A stretch of DNA of 64,000 bases from B1 sp034439755 (GTDB lineage Bacteria > Bacteroidota > Bacteroidia > UKL13-3): positions 6,691 to 70,690 of the forward strand of contig JAWXAZ010000036.1 in assembly GCA_034439755.1 (NCBI GenBank). The letters are read 5' to 3'. Under the pieces are notes generated by a model. It searched no databases. It was not told the DNA's origin and saw only the letters and a program-made list of their open reading frames with translations. Of this stretch, positions 1 through 9,700 are shown piece by piece (positions within the stretch are counted from its first letter, which is position 1; every line of letters begins with the position of its first letter). The position numbers and the translations under genes were made by a program.

Positions 1-168
1 ATACTCGCTAACAAGTGCTGTTGTGCTTACTGTATAATCTGCCTTTTGAGCTTGCACATCAATATGTGGCATGTTAAAGATATAATAGGCTATGCCACCT
101 CCCACAGTTATTCCCAATAAAAGAACAAGGAGTATTATTTTTTTGATGTTATATTTTCTATTTGCCAT
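1..168 (-). CDS. N-terminal part of a tRNA_anti-like (OB-fold) membrane-anchored protein, cut by the window edge
   Basis: An ATG at 168 opens a reading frame that runs off the left edge after 56 codons. The protein starts MANRKYNIKKIILLVLLLG, a short positive N-terminus followed by one hydrophobic segment (about residues 10-30). It then enters a stretch ending TVSTTALVSEY. Proteins of the tRNA_anti-like family in Bacteroidota have this layout: a membrane anchor, then an alpha segment, then a small OB fold. The OB fold itself would lie outside the window, so the family call rests only on the N-terminal layout and is tentative. That it is a real coding start is more secure. Confidence 0.55.
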   Translation of the reverse strand, partial: MANRKYNIKKIILLVLLLGITVGGGIAYYIFNMPHIDVQAQKADYTVSTTALVSEY

Positions 169-266
169 AAGAGTAATATTTTATTGATAAACAATGTGTA
201 TTAGTTCAAAAGAAAATTGAACTATTACACATTGCTCTTTATACTTAAACTGCCTTTTAATAGCGG

Positions 267-665
267 CTATGATTTTTTCAATGTGGCATCAATGGCCAAC
301 TTAATTTCTTCGGTAGATTTGCCCACACTAATGGTGCTAATTACTTTTTTAGACTTTGCATCTATTAAGGTAATCATGCCTGTAACCTTAGAATTTGCAG
401 CAATTTTGGCTACACCAGCCTCTTCTAAGGCTTTTTTGCATAATTTCTTTGAGGCGTCATCTGTTACATCGTTTGCAACTATTTTTAATTCGCCAGTTTT
501 ATAGGCAGAAAATACTTCTTTGCCCATTCTGGCGTCATTGGCCTTGCAAGTTGAACACCAACTGGCTTTGGTTACAAGTGCAATTACTTTGGCATGATCT
601 TGAGCAAATGCTGTTATTCCAATGAATAAAGCTACGATGGTTAGAATTGTTTTTACGTTTTTCAT
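267..665 (-). CDS. Secreted thioredoxin-like protein
   Basis: The 132-residue product has a clear signal peptide (MKNVKTILTIVALFIGITAFAQ). A short thioredoxin-like domain follows, with the redox motif W-C-S-T-C-K at about residues 37-42. The spacing C-x-x-C after a tryptophan is that of thioredoxin-fold oxidoreductases, so the protein probably acts on thiols in the periplasm or on exported proteins. It is shorter than full TlpA-type proteins and lacks their extra helices. The start is the ATG that opens the signal peptide. The substrate cannot be told from sequence. Confidence 0.75.
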   Translation of the reverse strand: MKNVKTILTIVALFIGITAFAQDHAKVIALVTKASWCSTCKANDARMGKEVFSAYKTGELKIVANDVTDDASKKLCKKALEEAGVAKIAANSKVTGMITLIDAKSKKVISTISVGKSTEEIKLAIDATLKKS

Positions 666-736
666 GTTAATTTATTTTAAAGTATATACCCATTAGTAGG
701 TCGCCACTTTAAAACCTTACACAAAAAACCGAATTA

Positions 737-967
737 TTATTTCAAATGCCCGTCAATTTCCTGCTGAATGCGTGCTTTAGTAGATTCAGGTAAATTTATT
801 TTATTTGAAACATCAAATGCTTGTTGGCTATTTTTAAGAACATCATCTATAAAAGCACTTTGCTTTTCATAGCTGCCACATTTACCACAAATCTTTATGT
901 GAAGTTTTAATTGCAACCTACCTAACAACAGCATTGAATTAAGTGTTTCTGTTGATGTAATTGACAC
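737..967 (-). pseudogene. 5'-truncated zinc-finger anti-sigma-like protein
   Basis: The 76-residue frame contains LKLHIKICGKCGSYEKQ, the H-x3-C-x2-C core of the small zinc-finger anti-sigma proteins that accompany ECF sigma factors in Bacteroidota. In that family an N-terminal cysteine motif of about 20-25 residues precedes the core. Here the first residues (MSITSTETLNSM) do not look like it, and no sigma factor gene lies upstream. At about 940-965 the sequence changes into the 3' end of an unrelated plus-strand gene. I read this as a gene that lost its 5' end at a rearrangement junction. A short functional variant is possible but less likely. Confidence 0.45.
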
Positions 968-1055
968 CTATATTGATTGGATGACCAACACATTTCCATT
1001 GGCATTGCAAGGTGTTAAAGTGATTGCAGAACAAGCAATAAAAACCCATGAATGA
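903..1055 (+). pseudogene. C-terminal remnant of an unidentified plus-strand gene
   Basis: An open frame from 903 to the TGA at 1053-1055 has no usable start codon. Its last 29 codons, YIDWMTNTFPLALQGVKVIA and the rest up to KTHE, look like a normal protein C-terminus. The stop overlaps the ATG of the next gene (1048) in the coupled arrangement usual within operons. The upstream half overlaps the truncated anti-sigma-like frame on the other strand, which is consistent with a junction near 940-965. I do not recognise the family. Confidence 0.35.
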
Positions 1056-1404
1056 AATAAAAGCATACATAAATGGGTTTCCACTAGAGGTTCAAGAAAT
1101 TTTATACAAAATACGGACCATCATTTTAGATGCTGCGCCAAAAGCAGATGAGGCAATGGCTTATGGTATGCCTGGTTATAAAACAAATAAAAAGCCATTG
1201 GTGTATTTTGCAGCTTACGACAAACATGTTGGTTTTTATGCCACGCCAAATGGCCACGAAAAATTCGAAAAAGAACTTTCTATTTATAAACAAGGCAAGG
1301 GCTCTGTTCAATTTCAATTAAATGAGCAAATACCCTATACGCTAATTAAAAAAATAGTTGCCTTTCGTATTAAGAATAATGAGCTCAAATATGGCAAAAA
1401 ATAA
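1048..1404 (+). CDS. DUF1801 (YdhG/CyaY-like) domain protein
   Basis: The 118-residue cytosolic protein starts MNEIKAYINGFPLEVQEIL. It carries the DUF1801 pattern: a leading two-helix segment, then AMAYGMPGYKTNKKPLVYFA, then YATPNGHEKF. The family includes Bacillus YdhG, proposed to be a frataxin-like iron chaperone, but the role of most members is not established. The ATG overlaps the stop of a broken upstream frame. A second DUF1801 gene lies about 700 bases downstream, beyond a broken acetyltransferase. Confidence 0.8.
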   Translation: MNEIKAYINGFPLEVQEILYKIRTIILDAAPKADEAMAYGMPGYKTNKKPLVYFAAYDKHVGFYATPNGHEKFEKELSIYKQGKGSVQFQLNEQIPYTLIKKIVAFRIKNNELKYGKK

Positions 1405-1433
1405 ACGGCAGATGGCAAACAAAAAACATACCC

Positions 1434-1872
1434 ATGAAAGAATTTAATTACCTAGTATTTGAGCACTTTCCTGTTATTGAAACAGCTCGTTTATTGCTTA
1501 AAAATATGGTGGCAGAGGATGCCCAAAAAATATTAGAATTTAGGAAGAACGATCGCATTAGGGAATTTATTCACCGCAAAAGAATGGATGACTTAGAAAA
1601 TGTCAACGACCTCATTGAACGTATAACAAAAGGGTATGAAGACAAAGCAATGATGGCTTGGGAAGGCGTTATTAAAAGCACCAATACCTTTATTGGAAGC
1701 TGCGGCTTCAACAAAATAGACATCCCAAAATTTAAGGGCAGAAATAGGCGGCGAACATAGCCGTGCCGCTTGGGGAAAACGTATTGCGCCAGTAGCTGTA
1801 AAACAGATTATTCAATTGGGTTTTATAAAGGAGGCACATTTTAACGATTATTATCAATATAAAGACCAATAA
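1434..1872 (+). pseudogene. GNAT (RimJ/RimL-type) N-acetyltransferase, frameshifted and internally deleted
   Basis: The first frame (1434-1736) encodes a normal RimJ-type start: IETARLLLKNMVAEDAQKIL and later NTFIGSCGFNKID. One extra G near 1737 then shifts the frame, which dies at 1760. The family sequence resumes at 1738 in the next frame as AEIGGEHSRAAWGKRIAPVA and VKQIIQLGFIKEAHFNDYYQ, ending at the TAA at 1870-1872. The usual 30-40 residues between the helix after the acetyl-CoA loop and the LGF-K-E-G motif are missing, so there is a deletion as well. The gene cannot make a working enzyme. It was probably once translated with the DUF1801 gene 29 bases upstream. Confidence 0.8.
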
Positions 1873-2091
1873 AATTCTCTTGCCATATATACTGCCTTTA
1901 ACAAATAGTTTGGTTGGAACCGAAAAAAAACAGAAATGAAATGTAAGAATTTGTAACTAAACTTTTAAATTATATGTTCCGTTCCTTTTGGACTATCACA
2001 TACTGCGTATTTGTAAAAATTATGCTATTCAAAAATAAAAAGGCGTTGAATATATAAAAGAAAGATTATTTTGTTCCACCAAATAATTACA

Positions 2092-2499
2092 ATGGCTAAA
2101 GATATCCATAATCCAGATAGTGTTAAAGCATACATTAACAAGCTTGAACCAAATTTTGGTCATTTAATACAGGCTATTGGGAACGTGGTTTTGGCTACAG
2201 ATGATCGCATTGGCGAACAAATAAAATGGAACTCTCCCAGCTTTTTTTATTTAGGTGATATGAAACCCTTTAACCCAAAAGAATACAAAAGAGATTTGCT
2301 GGCAATAAATGTACGCAAGGAGCAAGCCTTACTTGTATTCCCCACTGGCGCCAATATCCAAGACAATACGGGTGTTTTAGAAGGAAATTATACAGATGGC
2401 CGACGTAGGGTTACCATAAAAACAATGGCCGAATTAAAAGAGAAAACTAACAATCTAATGGCTGTTATAAAACGCTGGCTGAACCAAATAAATAATTAA
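2092..2499 (+). CDS. DUF1801 domain protein
   Basis: This is a DUF1801-type protein of 135 residues starting MAKDIHNPDSVKAYINKLEP. The recognisable middle part is DRIGEQIKWNSPSFFYLGDM, and FNPKEYKRDLLAINVRK follows. An in-frame TTG at 2071 could extend the protein by seven residues, but the ATG at 2092 matches the family start better. It differs strongly from the DUF1801 protein at 1048, so they are not recent duplicates. Function unknown. Confidence 0.75.
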   Translation: MAKDIHNPDSVKAYINKLEPNFGHLIQAIGNVVLATDDRIGEQIKWNSPSFFYLGDMKPFNPKEYKRDLLAINVRKEQALLVFPTGANIQDNTGVLEGNYTDGRRRVTIKTMAELKEKTNNLMAVIKRWLNQINN

Positions 2500-2525
2500 A
2501 CCAACTTATAAAAACAAAATAACCT

Positions 2526-2972
2526 ATGGAATCAACAGAAACACTAAACATCGAAACAAGTTCATTTTTTAAAAATGAAGAACGCAATGCCTACTTAAGG
2601 GAAATGGCCAAATGGGGCAAATTATTATCCATTGTGGGGTTTATTGGAATGGGCATTATATGCATCATAGCCGTTGCGATGATGGCGGGTATGAGCTTTT
2701 TTTCGAAAAATACCTCTTTAGGAGGTTTAAACACCTGGATTGGCCTTGTATATATAGCCATGGCGGCTCTTTACTATTTCCCTGTCAAGTATTTATTTAC
2801 CTTTTCTAAGGAGATAAATCTTGCTTTGGATTTACAAGACGAGAACAATTTAACCGAGGGTTTAAAGAATCTAAAATCGGTATTTAAATTCATGGGAATT
2901 GCCACCATGATTATGCTTGTTGTGTACGGACTAGTTTTTGTTTTTGGGCTATTGGCCTATAGCATGAGGTAA
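2526..2972 (+). CDS. DUF5362 family membrane protein
   Basis: The 148-residue protein has a soluble N-terminus, two hydrophobic segments in the first half (about residues 35-57 and 70-90), an amphipathic region and a final membrane span (about residues 122-145). The pattern and the segment KYLFTFSKEINLALDLQDEN fit the DUF5362 family of Bacteroidota. It follows the DUF1801 gene by 26 bases and is likely cotranscribed. No function is known for the family. Confidence 0.7.
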   Translation: MESTETLNIETSSFFKNEERNAYLREMAKWGKLLSIVGFIGMGIICIIAVAMMAGMSFFSKNTSLGGLNTWIGLVYIAMAALYYFPVKYLFTFSKEINLALDLQDENNLTEGLKNLKSVFKFMGIATMIMLVVYGLVFVFGLLAYSMR

Positions 2973-2986
2973 TACTAAAGCGCTAC

Positions 2987-5107
2987 CTAAACCAACATAG
3001 ACAAAGAAATGCGCTTGCGCACCAAATCAACTTCCAGCACTTTTACTTGAACCTGTTGTTGCAATTTTACAATGGTATTGGGATCGCTCACATAGCGGTT
3101 GGCCAGTTGCGAAATATGCACCATGCCATCTTGCTTAACCCCAATATCTACAAAGCATCCAAAGCGGGTAATATTGGTTACTATGCCTGGCAATACCATG
3201 CCTTCATATAAATCTTCGGGCTTTTTTACATCCGAAAACTCAAAGGCCACCAGCTTTTCGCGCGGGTCGCGACCAGGTTTTGCCAACTCTTCCAAAATAT
3301 CACGCAAGGTAAAATGTCCGTGTACCTCGTTTACAAATGCCTCCAATTTTACTTGTTTGCGCAAGGCCTCTTGCGCCAATAAATCGCCCACTTTTACCTT
3401 TAAAGACAAAGCCATTTCATCTACCAACGCATAACTTTCTGGGTGCACTGCCGTATTATCCAACACGTTCTTAGCCCCCGGTATGCGCAGGAAAGCAGCA
3501 CTTTGCTCAAATGCTTTTGCCCCCAATCGTGGCACTTTTTTTAACTCACTCCTGCTCCTAAAAGCGCCATGCTCTGCCCTATACGCCAAAATATTTTGCG
3601 CCAATTGGGCATTCAATCCAGATACATAGGTAAGCAAACTCTTACTCGCCGTATTCACATTTACACCCACCAAATTTACACACGATTCTACCACCGCATC
3701 CAACTTTTGCTTTAAACGTGCTTGGTCTACATCGTGCTGATACTGCCCCACACCAATAGACTTGGCATCAATTTTAACCAACTCGGCCAAGGGATCGGCC
3801 AACCTGCGGCCTATAGAAACTGCGCCCCTCACCGTTATGTCGTGCGTGGGAAATTCCTCGCGACCAATAGCAGATGCAGAGTAAATGGAGGCACCGTTTT
3901 CGTTCACCATAAACACATTTACATCGGCCAAATTTAAGGCCCGTATCCACTCCTCGGTCTCTCTGCCCGCGGTGCCGTTTCCTATGGCAATGGCTTCAAT
4001 TTTTTCGGTTTGAACCAAACGCCGTATGCTATCACTCGCTGCCGAAACCTGCCGCTGTGGCTCATGCGGATACACCACCATATCATGCAAAAGCACGCCC
4101 TCTTCATTTAAACAAACCACCTTACAACCCGATCTAAATCCGGGGTCAATGGCCAAGATGCGTTTAGAACCCAAAGGTGCAGATAACAACAACTGCTTCA
4201 CATTCTCTGCAAACACATTAATAGCTTCTTCATCTGCACGCTGCTTATAAATTTTACGCACTTCATTCTCTATTGAAGGTGCAAGCAAGCGCTTATAAGC
4301 ATCCTTTACAGCCAATTCAATCTGCACACCACTGTTGGTTTTGCGGTGCACAAAATTACGAGTTATATCTGCTAATACACGTTCCTCATCTGGCTCTAAA
4401 GACAAGCGAATAAAGCCTTCCTCTTCGCCCCTAAACAAGGCCAACAAGCGGTGCGAAGGACAACGTATAATGGGTTCGTTATAGGCAAAATAATCTCTAT
4501 ACTTTGCCCCTTCCACTTCTTTTCCCTTCACCATTTTGGCACTCATAACGCCATGCTTTTCAAAACTATTTCTAAGGTATAACCTCACGCCAGCATCTTC
4601 ACTTATCCACTCTGCTATAATGTCGCGCGCGCCTTGCAAAGCATCTTCCACAGAAGTTACCTCACCCTTTACAAAAGGCGCCGATTTGCGTTCAATAGGT
4701 TCATAAGTCTCTAACATTAACCACTTGGCAAGTGGCTCCAAACCTCGTTCTCTAGCCACACTCGCCTTGGTTTTTCTTTTTGGTTTATAAGGCAAATACA
4801 AATCTTCTAAAACAGATTCCGACCAACAATTCTCAATTTTAAGTCGCAAGTCGGCACTCAATTTCCCTTGCGAATCGATGCTGCTTAAAATGGCAGCTTT
4901 GCGTTTTTCTAAGGATTCCAATTCAATGGCACCGGTGCGAATGGCTTCAATGGCAACTTCGTCTAATCCGCCAGTAGCTTCTTTGCGGTAGCGGGCAATA
5001 AACGGGGTGGTGCAAGCTTCAGATTGAAGTTTGATTGTTACTTGAACTTGTTGCAGGCCAAGCTGAAGTTGTTTGGCCAGTATTAAAATAGATTCTTGTG
5101 ATAGCAT
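2987..5107 (-). CDS. tex: Tex family RNA-binding S1 protein
   Basis: Tex is a conserved nucleic-acid-binding factor linked to transcription. All parts are present: the N-terminal helical Tex region (PFIARYRKEATGGLDE), a YqgF/RuvC-like nuclease fold (RILAIDPGFRSGCKVVCLNE), helix-hairpin-helix motifs (SLLTYVSGLNAQLAQNILAY) and a C-terminal S1 domain (GMVLPGIVTNITRFGCFVDI, DGMVHISQL). An in-frame GTG at 5113 exists, but the ATG at 5107 is the better start, giving 706 residues. It converges with the DUF5362 gene with only 14 bases between the stops. Cytosolic housekeeping gene. Confidence 0.95.
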   Translation of the reverse strand: MLSQESILILAKQLQLGLQQVQVTIKLQSEACTTPFIARYRKEATGGLDEVAIEAIRTGAIELESLEKRKAAILSSIDSQGKLSADLRLKIENCWSESVLEDLYLPYKPKRKTKASVARERGLEPLAKWLMLETYEPIERKSAPFVKGEVTSVEDALQGARDIIAEWISEDAGVRLYLRNSFEKHGVMSAKMVKGKEVEGAKYRDYFAYNEPIIRCPSHRLLALFRGEEEGFIRLSLEPDEERVLADITRNFVHRKTNSGVQIELAVKDAYKRLLAPSIENEVRKIYKQRADEEAINVFAENVKQLLLSAPLGSKRILAIDPGFRSGCKVVCLNEEGVLLHDMVVYPHEPQRQVSAASDSIRRLVQTEKIEAIAIGNGTAGRETEEWIRALNLADVNVFMVNENGASIYSASAIGREEFPTHDITVRGAVSIGRRLADPLAELVKIDAKSIGVGQYQHDVDQARLKQKLDAVVESCVNLVGVNVNTASKSLLTYVSGLNAQLAQNILAYRAEHGAFRSRSELKKVPRLGAKAFEQSAAFLRIPGAKNVLDNTAVHPESYALVDEMALSLKVKVGDLLAQEALRKQVKLEAFVNEVHGHFTLRDILEELAKPGRDPREKLVAFEFSDVKKPEDLYEGMVLPGIVTNITRFGCFVDIGVKQDGMVHISQLANRYVSDPNTIVKLQQQVQVKVLEVDLVRKRISLSMLV

Positions 5108-5166
5108 GAGCACGCAAGTATATACAATTTTGATTGCTCAAAAAATCTAAAGCAGTCGCATGCGCT

Positions 5167-5182
5167 TTGGTTCAGACCGAAA
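5167..5182. repeat. Model copy of the dispersed near-palindrome TTGGTTCAGACCGAAA
   Basis: This copy sits between the divergent tex and pirin genes. It is one of the best matches to a motif that recurs through the window in both genes and spacers. See the window-wide repeat entry for the other copies. Confidence 0.7.
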
Positions 5183-5242
5183 GAATTTTTGGCAAACATT
5201 TTGACAAAGAATTTTGTTATCTTAGCATAATATTTAACTGCT

Positions 5243-6388
5243 ATGGAAAATAAATTAGCACGCAGAAGTTTCTTAACTCGTTTATCGCTAGCGCTTGGAG
5301 TAGCCGTAACCACGCCTATCGACAGCTTTTCTAACAGCATAAAAGAAGTTTTACAACCCAATCAAAAACGCATGAATCCAGTTAAAGAAATAAAGCCACT
5401 TGGCTTTCAATGGGAGACCGCCGATCCCTTTTTATTTTGTGTACACCACGAAGATGCTTTTCCAAAAGGCAATGAGGTAATGGCACCAACAAGCTCTATG
5501 CAAGGCAGGCACATGGGCGATGATTTTATCATAAAAGATGGTTTTAGAATGTATCATGGAAAAACTGTTCCCGGCTTTCCTGGTCACCCACACAGGGGTT
5601 TCGAAACCATTACGGTGGTGCGCAAAGGCGTGGTAGATCATGCAGATTCTATGGGCGCTTCGGGGCGTTATGGCGATGGCGATGTGCAATGGATGACGGC
5701 CGGAAAAGGGGTTCAACATTCCGAAATGTTTCCTTTGATACACCAAGAAAAAGACAATCCCATGGAGCTTTTTCAAATCTGGCTGAACCTACCCAAAGTC
5801 AATAAAATGGTGGAGCCGCATTTTAAAATGTTGTGGCGCGAAGCAATTAAAGAGCATGTGCATACAGATGCAAACGGAAAGAAAACATCGGTAGAAGTAA
5901 TTGCTGGCAAGCTGGGAAAAATTGTGGCACCTGCGCCGCCGCCTAATTCTTGGGCTGCCAACGAAAAGAATGAGGTTGCGGTTTGGAACATGAAAATGGA
6001 GCCGGGCGCAACTTTTACATTACCCAAAGCAAGCGCAGGCATAAACCGCACTTTGTATTTTTATGAAGGAGATGTGTTGCAAGTGGCAGAAAAAACAGTG
6101 AAACTTTACCATGCCATTGTGGTAGAAGCTGAGGTAGATTTGGCATTAAAAGTAGGCGATAAAAAAGCCAGTATTTTGGTCTTACAAGGCAAGCCAATTG
6201 GTGAGCCTGTGATACAATATGGACCCTTTGTAATGAACACCAAAGAAGAGATAAATAAGGCCTTTGATGATTACCACCAAACACAGTTTGGCGGGTGGCC
6301 TTGGCCTAAATACGACCAAGTACATGCCCGCAATAAGGGTCGTTTTGCCAAACATTCCGATGGCAAGCTCGAAGAAAAAGTTGGCTAG
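5243..6388 (+). CDS. Pirin family cupin protein with a Tat signal
   Basis: The 381-residue protein begins with a twin-arginine-type leader (LARRSFLTRLSLALG), so it should be exported folded. The pirin cupin domain is clear. GHPHRGFETITVV carries the two histidines of the metal site (H115 and H117), and AGKGVQHSEMFP carries the third histidine and the glutamate (H159 and E161). A second, degenerate cupin follows. Cytosolic pirins include quercetin dioxygenases and regulators. An exported, metal-binding pirin implies a periplasmic oxygenase or binding role, which is inference. The gene is divergent from tex, about 135 bases apart. Confidence 0.85.
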   Translation: MENKLARRSFLTRLSLALGVAVTTPIDSFSNSIKEVLQPNQKRMNPVKEIKPLGFQWETADPFLFCVHHEDAFPKGNEVMAPTSSMQGRHMGDDFIIKDGFRMYHGKTVPGFPGHPHRGFETITVVRKGVVDHADSMGASGRYGDGDVQWMTAGKGVQHSEMFPLIHQEKDNPMELFQIWLNLPKVNKMVEPHFKMLWREAIKEHVHTDANGKKTSVEVIAGKLGKIVAPAPPPNSWAANEKNEVAVWNMKMEPGATFTLPKASAGINRTLYFYEGDVLQVAEKTVKLYHAIVVEAEVDLALKVGDKKASILVLQGKPIGEPVIQYGPFVMNTKEEINKAFDDYHQTQFGGWPWPKYDQVHARNKGRFAKHSDGKLEEKVG

Positions 6389-6586
6389 TGGGCAAAAAAC
6401 GTGTTCATTATCCTTAAAAGTTTACACTAAGTGCCGTTTGCGCCTATTTCAAAAGCAAATAAAGACCTTTTGGTTGACTCTTGCGCATTGTAATTGGCTT
6501 GAACCAACCAATAACTTATCGCTGACTTTACAATTTGATAAGCGTTAAATAACATTTATATCCCTTTAAGATAGGGCTCTAAGAAG

Positions 6587-6628
6587 CTTCTTAATTTCCC
6601 AAATGCGGAAAATTAAGAAGTTTTTTTT
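6587..6628 (+). terminator. Intrinsic terminator after the pirin gene
   Basis: CTTCTTAATTT at 6587 pairs with AAATTAAGAAG ending at 6620 around an 11-13 base loop, followed by eight T residues (6621-6628). It lies about 200 bases after the pirin stop and 120 bases before the adhesin start. It would therefore insulate the adhesin operon. The rest of 6389-6746 holds no gene I can support, only one imperfect copy of the dispersed motif near 6495. Confidence 0.8.
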
Positions 6629-6746
6629 GTTGGTACTTATCCACAAGGCGCTAAGGTCAATTGCAGGTAAACGGGCCGCAAAGCTTCTGTCTTAGCCTCA
6701 CTCCTATTAACTTTACGCCCTTGAAATTCAACATTGAATAGTAACC

Positions 6747-9700
6747 ATGAACAATTATACGGATATGGAATATCGAATTTTCAGACAAATTAAGCTTACA
6801 AAAATTGCAGGCCTTTTGTTGCTGCTACTGGCCTTCATTTGTCCTGCTTTGCAAACACAAGCCAAAAACTTGAGTGCACCGCCGCCAACTCCTTTAACGG
6901 TAAATCCCGATACAGGGTATGTGAACGGCTATAATGGCGCAGCATCCTTGCTAAACATCTATGCCAACGATTCTTTTAACAATGCAACACTTGTACCAGC
7001 AGATGTCATATTAAGTTATACCTCGCCAAGTCCAAAAATTTCTATCAATGCAAGCACAGGCATTGTTACAGTGGCTACCTATTTGGCCGCTGGAACTTAT
7101 ACCATACCTTATACTTTAACGGATGCTTTGGATGCGCTTAATTTTGCAAGTGCCAATTTAATTGTAGTAGTTTCTGCACCTCCTATTTTTGCTAACCACG
7201 ACCAAGTTTGGGTTAATGGTTATAATGGAAATTTAAATGCCATTACCGTAAATACAAACGACAGCATAAACAATGGCTTAGCACCACGCTCTGCCATTGC
7301 GTTTACTTTGCTTAGTTCGCCAACAGAACCCAATGTAATTATGAATACATTAAATGGCAGGGTATCTATATTTCCTATGACTCCAGCGGGCGTATATTAC
7401 TTTGTTTACCGCATTTGCGACACCCTCAATCCAGCTAATTGTGATACGGCATTGGTGACGGTGAATGTAATGGCTCCACCTATTTTTGCCAATTCAAATA
7501 CCCTTAATGTAAACGGATTTAATGGGGGAAACAACTTATTAAATGTTTGGAGCAATGATCAAATAAATGGTGCAGCAGTTAACAGTACCAATGTAATAAC
7601 AAGCTTGGTTACTCCATCTGCTAATTCAGCTATTACTTTGAATACAAGCACGGGTATGATTAGTGTTGCACCCGCACAAGTAGCAGGGAATTATACCTTG
7701 GTTTATAGCATTTGCGATAGCATGAACACCACAAGTTGCGATACCGCTATTGTTTATATTAACCTCACACCTCCGCCTATTGATGCCAAAAACGACACGG
7801 CTTATGTGGATGGATATGCAGCAACAGCCAATGTCATAAATGTACTAAGCAACGACTTGTTAAACAATGCCAGCATTGCCATAAATGCTGTTTCGGTTAA
7901 ATGGCATGTAGCCTCTAATCACCCCAATATTACCTTAGATACTTTAACAGGGAATATACAGGTTAGTCCCAGAATTGCGGTTGGAACCTATTCTTTACAA
8001 TACAGAATTATAGATACTGCCAATATGGGCAGCTCAGATACAGCCACAGCATTTGTGGTGGTAAGGGCTCCAAATGTTTATGCCAATCCAGAATATGCCT
8101 ACGTAAATGGATACGATGGCAACCCTGCTTTGGTTCAGGTCTTGGCCAACGATAGCATCAATAATATTGCCTTATCCATTGGCGATGTAAAATTAAGCGT
8201 ATTGGCTCAATCGACTCATCCTGGAGTTTGGCTCAACGATACCACTGGCTTTATTAAAGTAATGCCAATGGTGCCAGCAGGCAAGTATATAATTAGCTAC
8301 AAAATATGCGATACGCTTAATATGAGCAATTGCGATTCGGCAAGCGATACCATTGAAGTAATGGCACCCATTATTGAGGCAGTGCAAGACACCTTTATTC
8401 ACAATGGGTATGATGCCAGTCTTAACATTGGAAATGTATTAAGCAACGATAGCATAAACGGCATGGTGGTAATGGCAGGAGGCGTAAGGTTGCTTACCTT
8501 AATGCCAAGCAGCGCAACCGGAATTAGGCTAAATGATACCACAGGCATTATAAGCTTTGCACCACGCATTGCGGCAGGATATTATAGCATTAAATATCAA
8601 ATAACCGACACTTTAAATGCGGGTAATATTGATTCTACATTCGCCATTATTAAAGTAATTGCGCCAACTATTTTTGCTGAAAACGATACGGCTTATGTAG
8701 TGGGCGAAACAGGTAGTAAGGGCGTATATCAAGTATTGCAAAACGACCGCATCAATGGCGATTCGGCCAAGACATCCAATACACATGTAAAATTGGTTAT
8801 TGGTTCAGGCAATCCAAAAATTAAACTGGATACCTTAACTGGATTTTTAAAAGTAGATTCATTAACACGTGCAGGTTTGTATCACATCACTTACCGCATT
8901 ATTGACACCTTAAATGCAACCAATGCAGATACCGGAATCTTGGCAATTTATGTTTCTGCAACACCCGTAATTGCGAGCAACGATAGCCTAACTGTAAATG
9001 GGTATAATGGCAATTTAAATTTAGGCAATGTGCTTGCCAATGATAGTATAAATGGGCTTATTGTATCGCCCAGCAGGGTAGTTATTAGCTTGGTTCAAAA
9101 CTTCCCGAATGGCGATTTGGTGCTCAATACTTTTAATGGAAGAATCTCTGTTTTCCCTGGCACACAAGCTGGATTATACAGCATGACATACCGCATTTGC
9201 GACACCTTAAATACAGGCGTTTGCGATACTGCCATGGTGCAAGTCTTGGTAACACCACCCCCTATTTTTGCGCATGTTGATCATGCTTTTGTTAATGGGT
9301 TTACCGGAAATAGCAATGCCATAAATGTTTTTGGCAACGACAGTGTAAATGGATTACCAACAAATGCTTTGGGTGTTATAACTACCTTGGTAAGCGCGGC
9401 AAGTATTCCAGATATTAGTTTTGATACAGCCACTGGCATTATAAGTGTTGCGCCAAATTTAGCAGCAGCAGAATACTCCTTAGTTTACCGCATTTGTGAT
9501 ACCCTGAACCAAAGCAATTGCGATACGGCCATTGTGTTTATTCATATAATGGCACCACCCATTGTGGCCACCAATGATACAATTTATGCAGATGGCTATT
9601 CCTCTCTTGGAATCATAGGCAATGTATTAAACAACGATAGTTTAAACAACGATACCATTGGGGTAAATGCAGTAATGGTTAAATTATATTCGGCTTCAAG

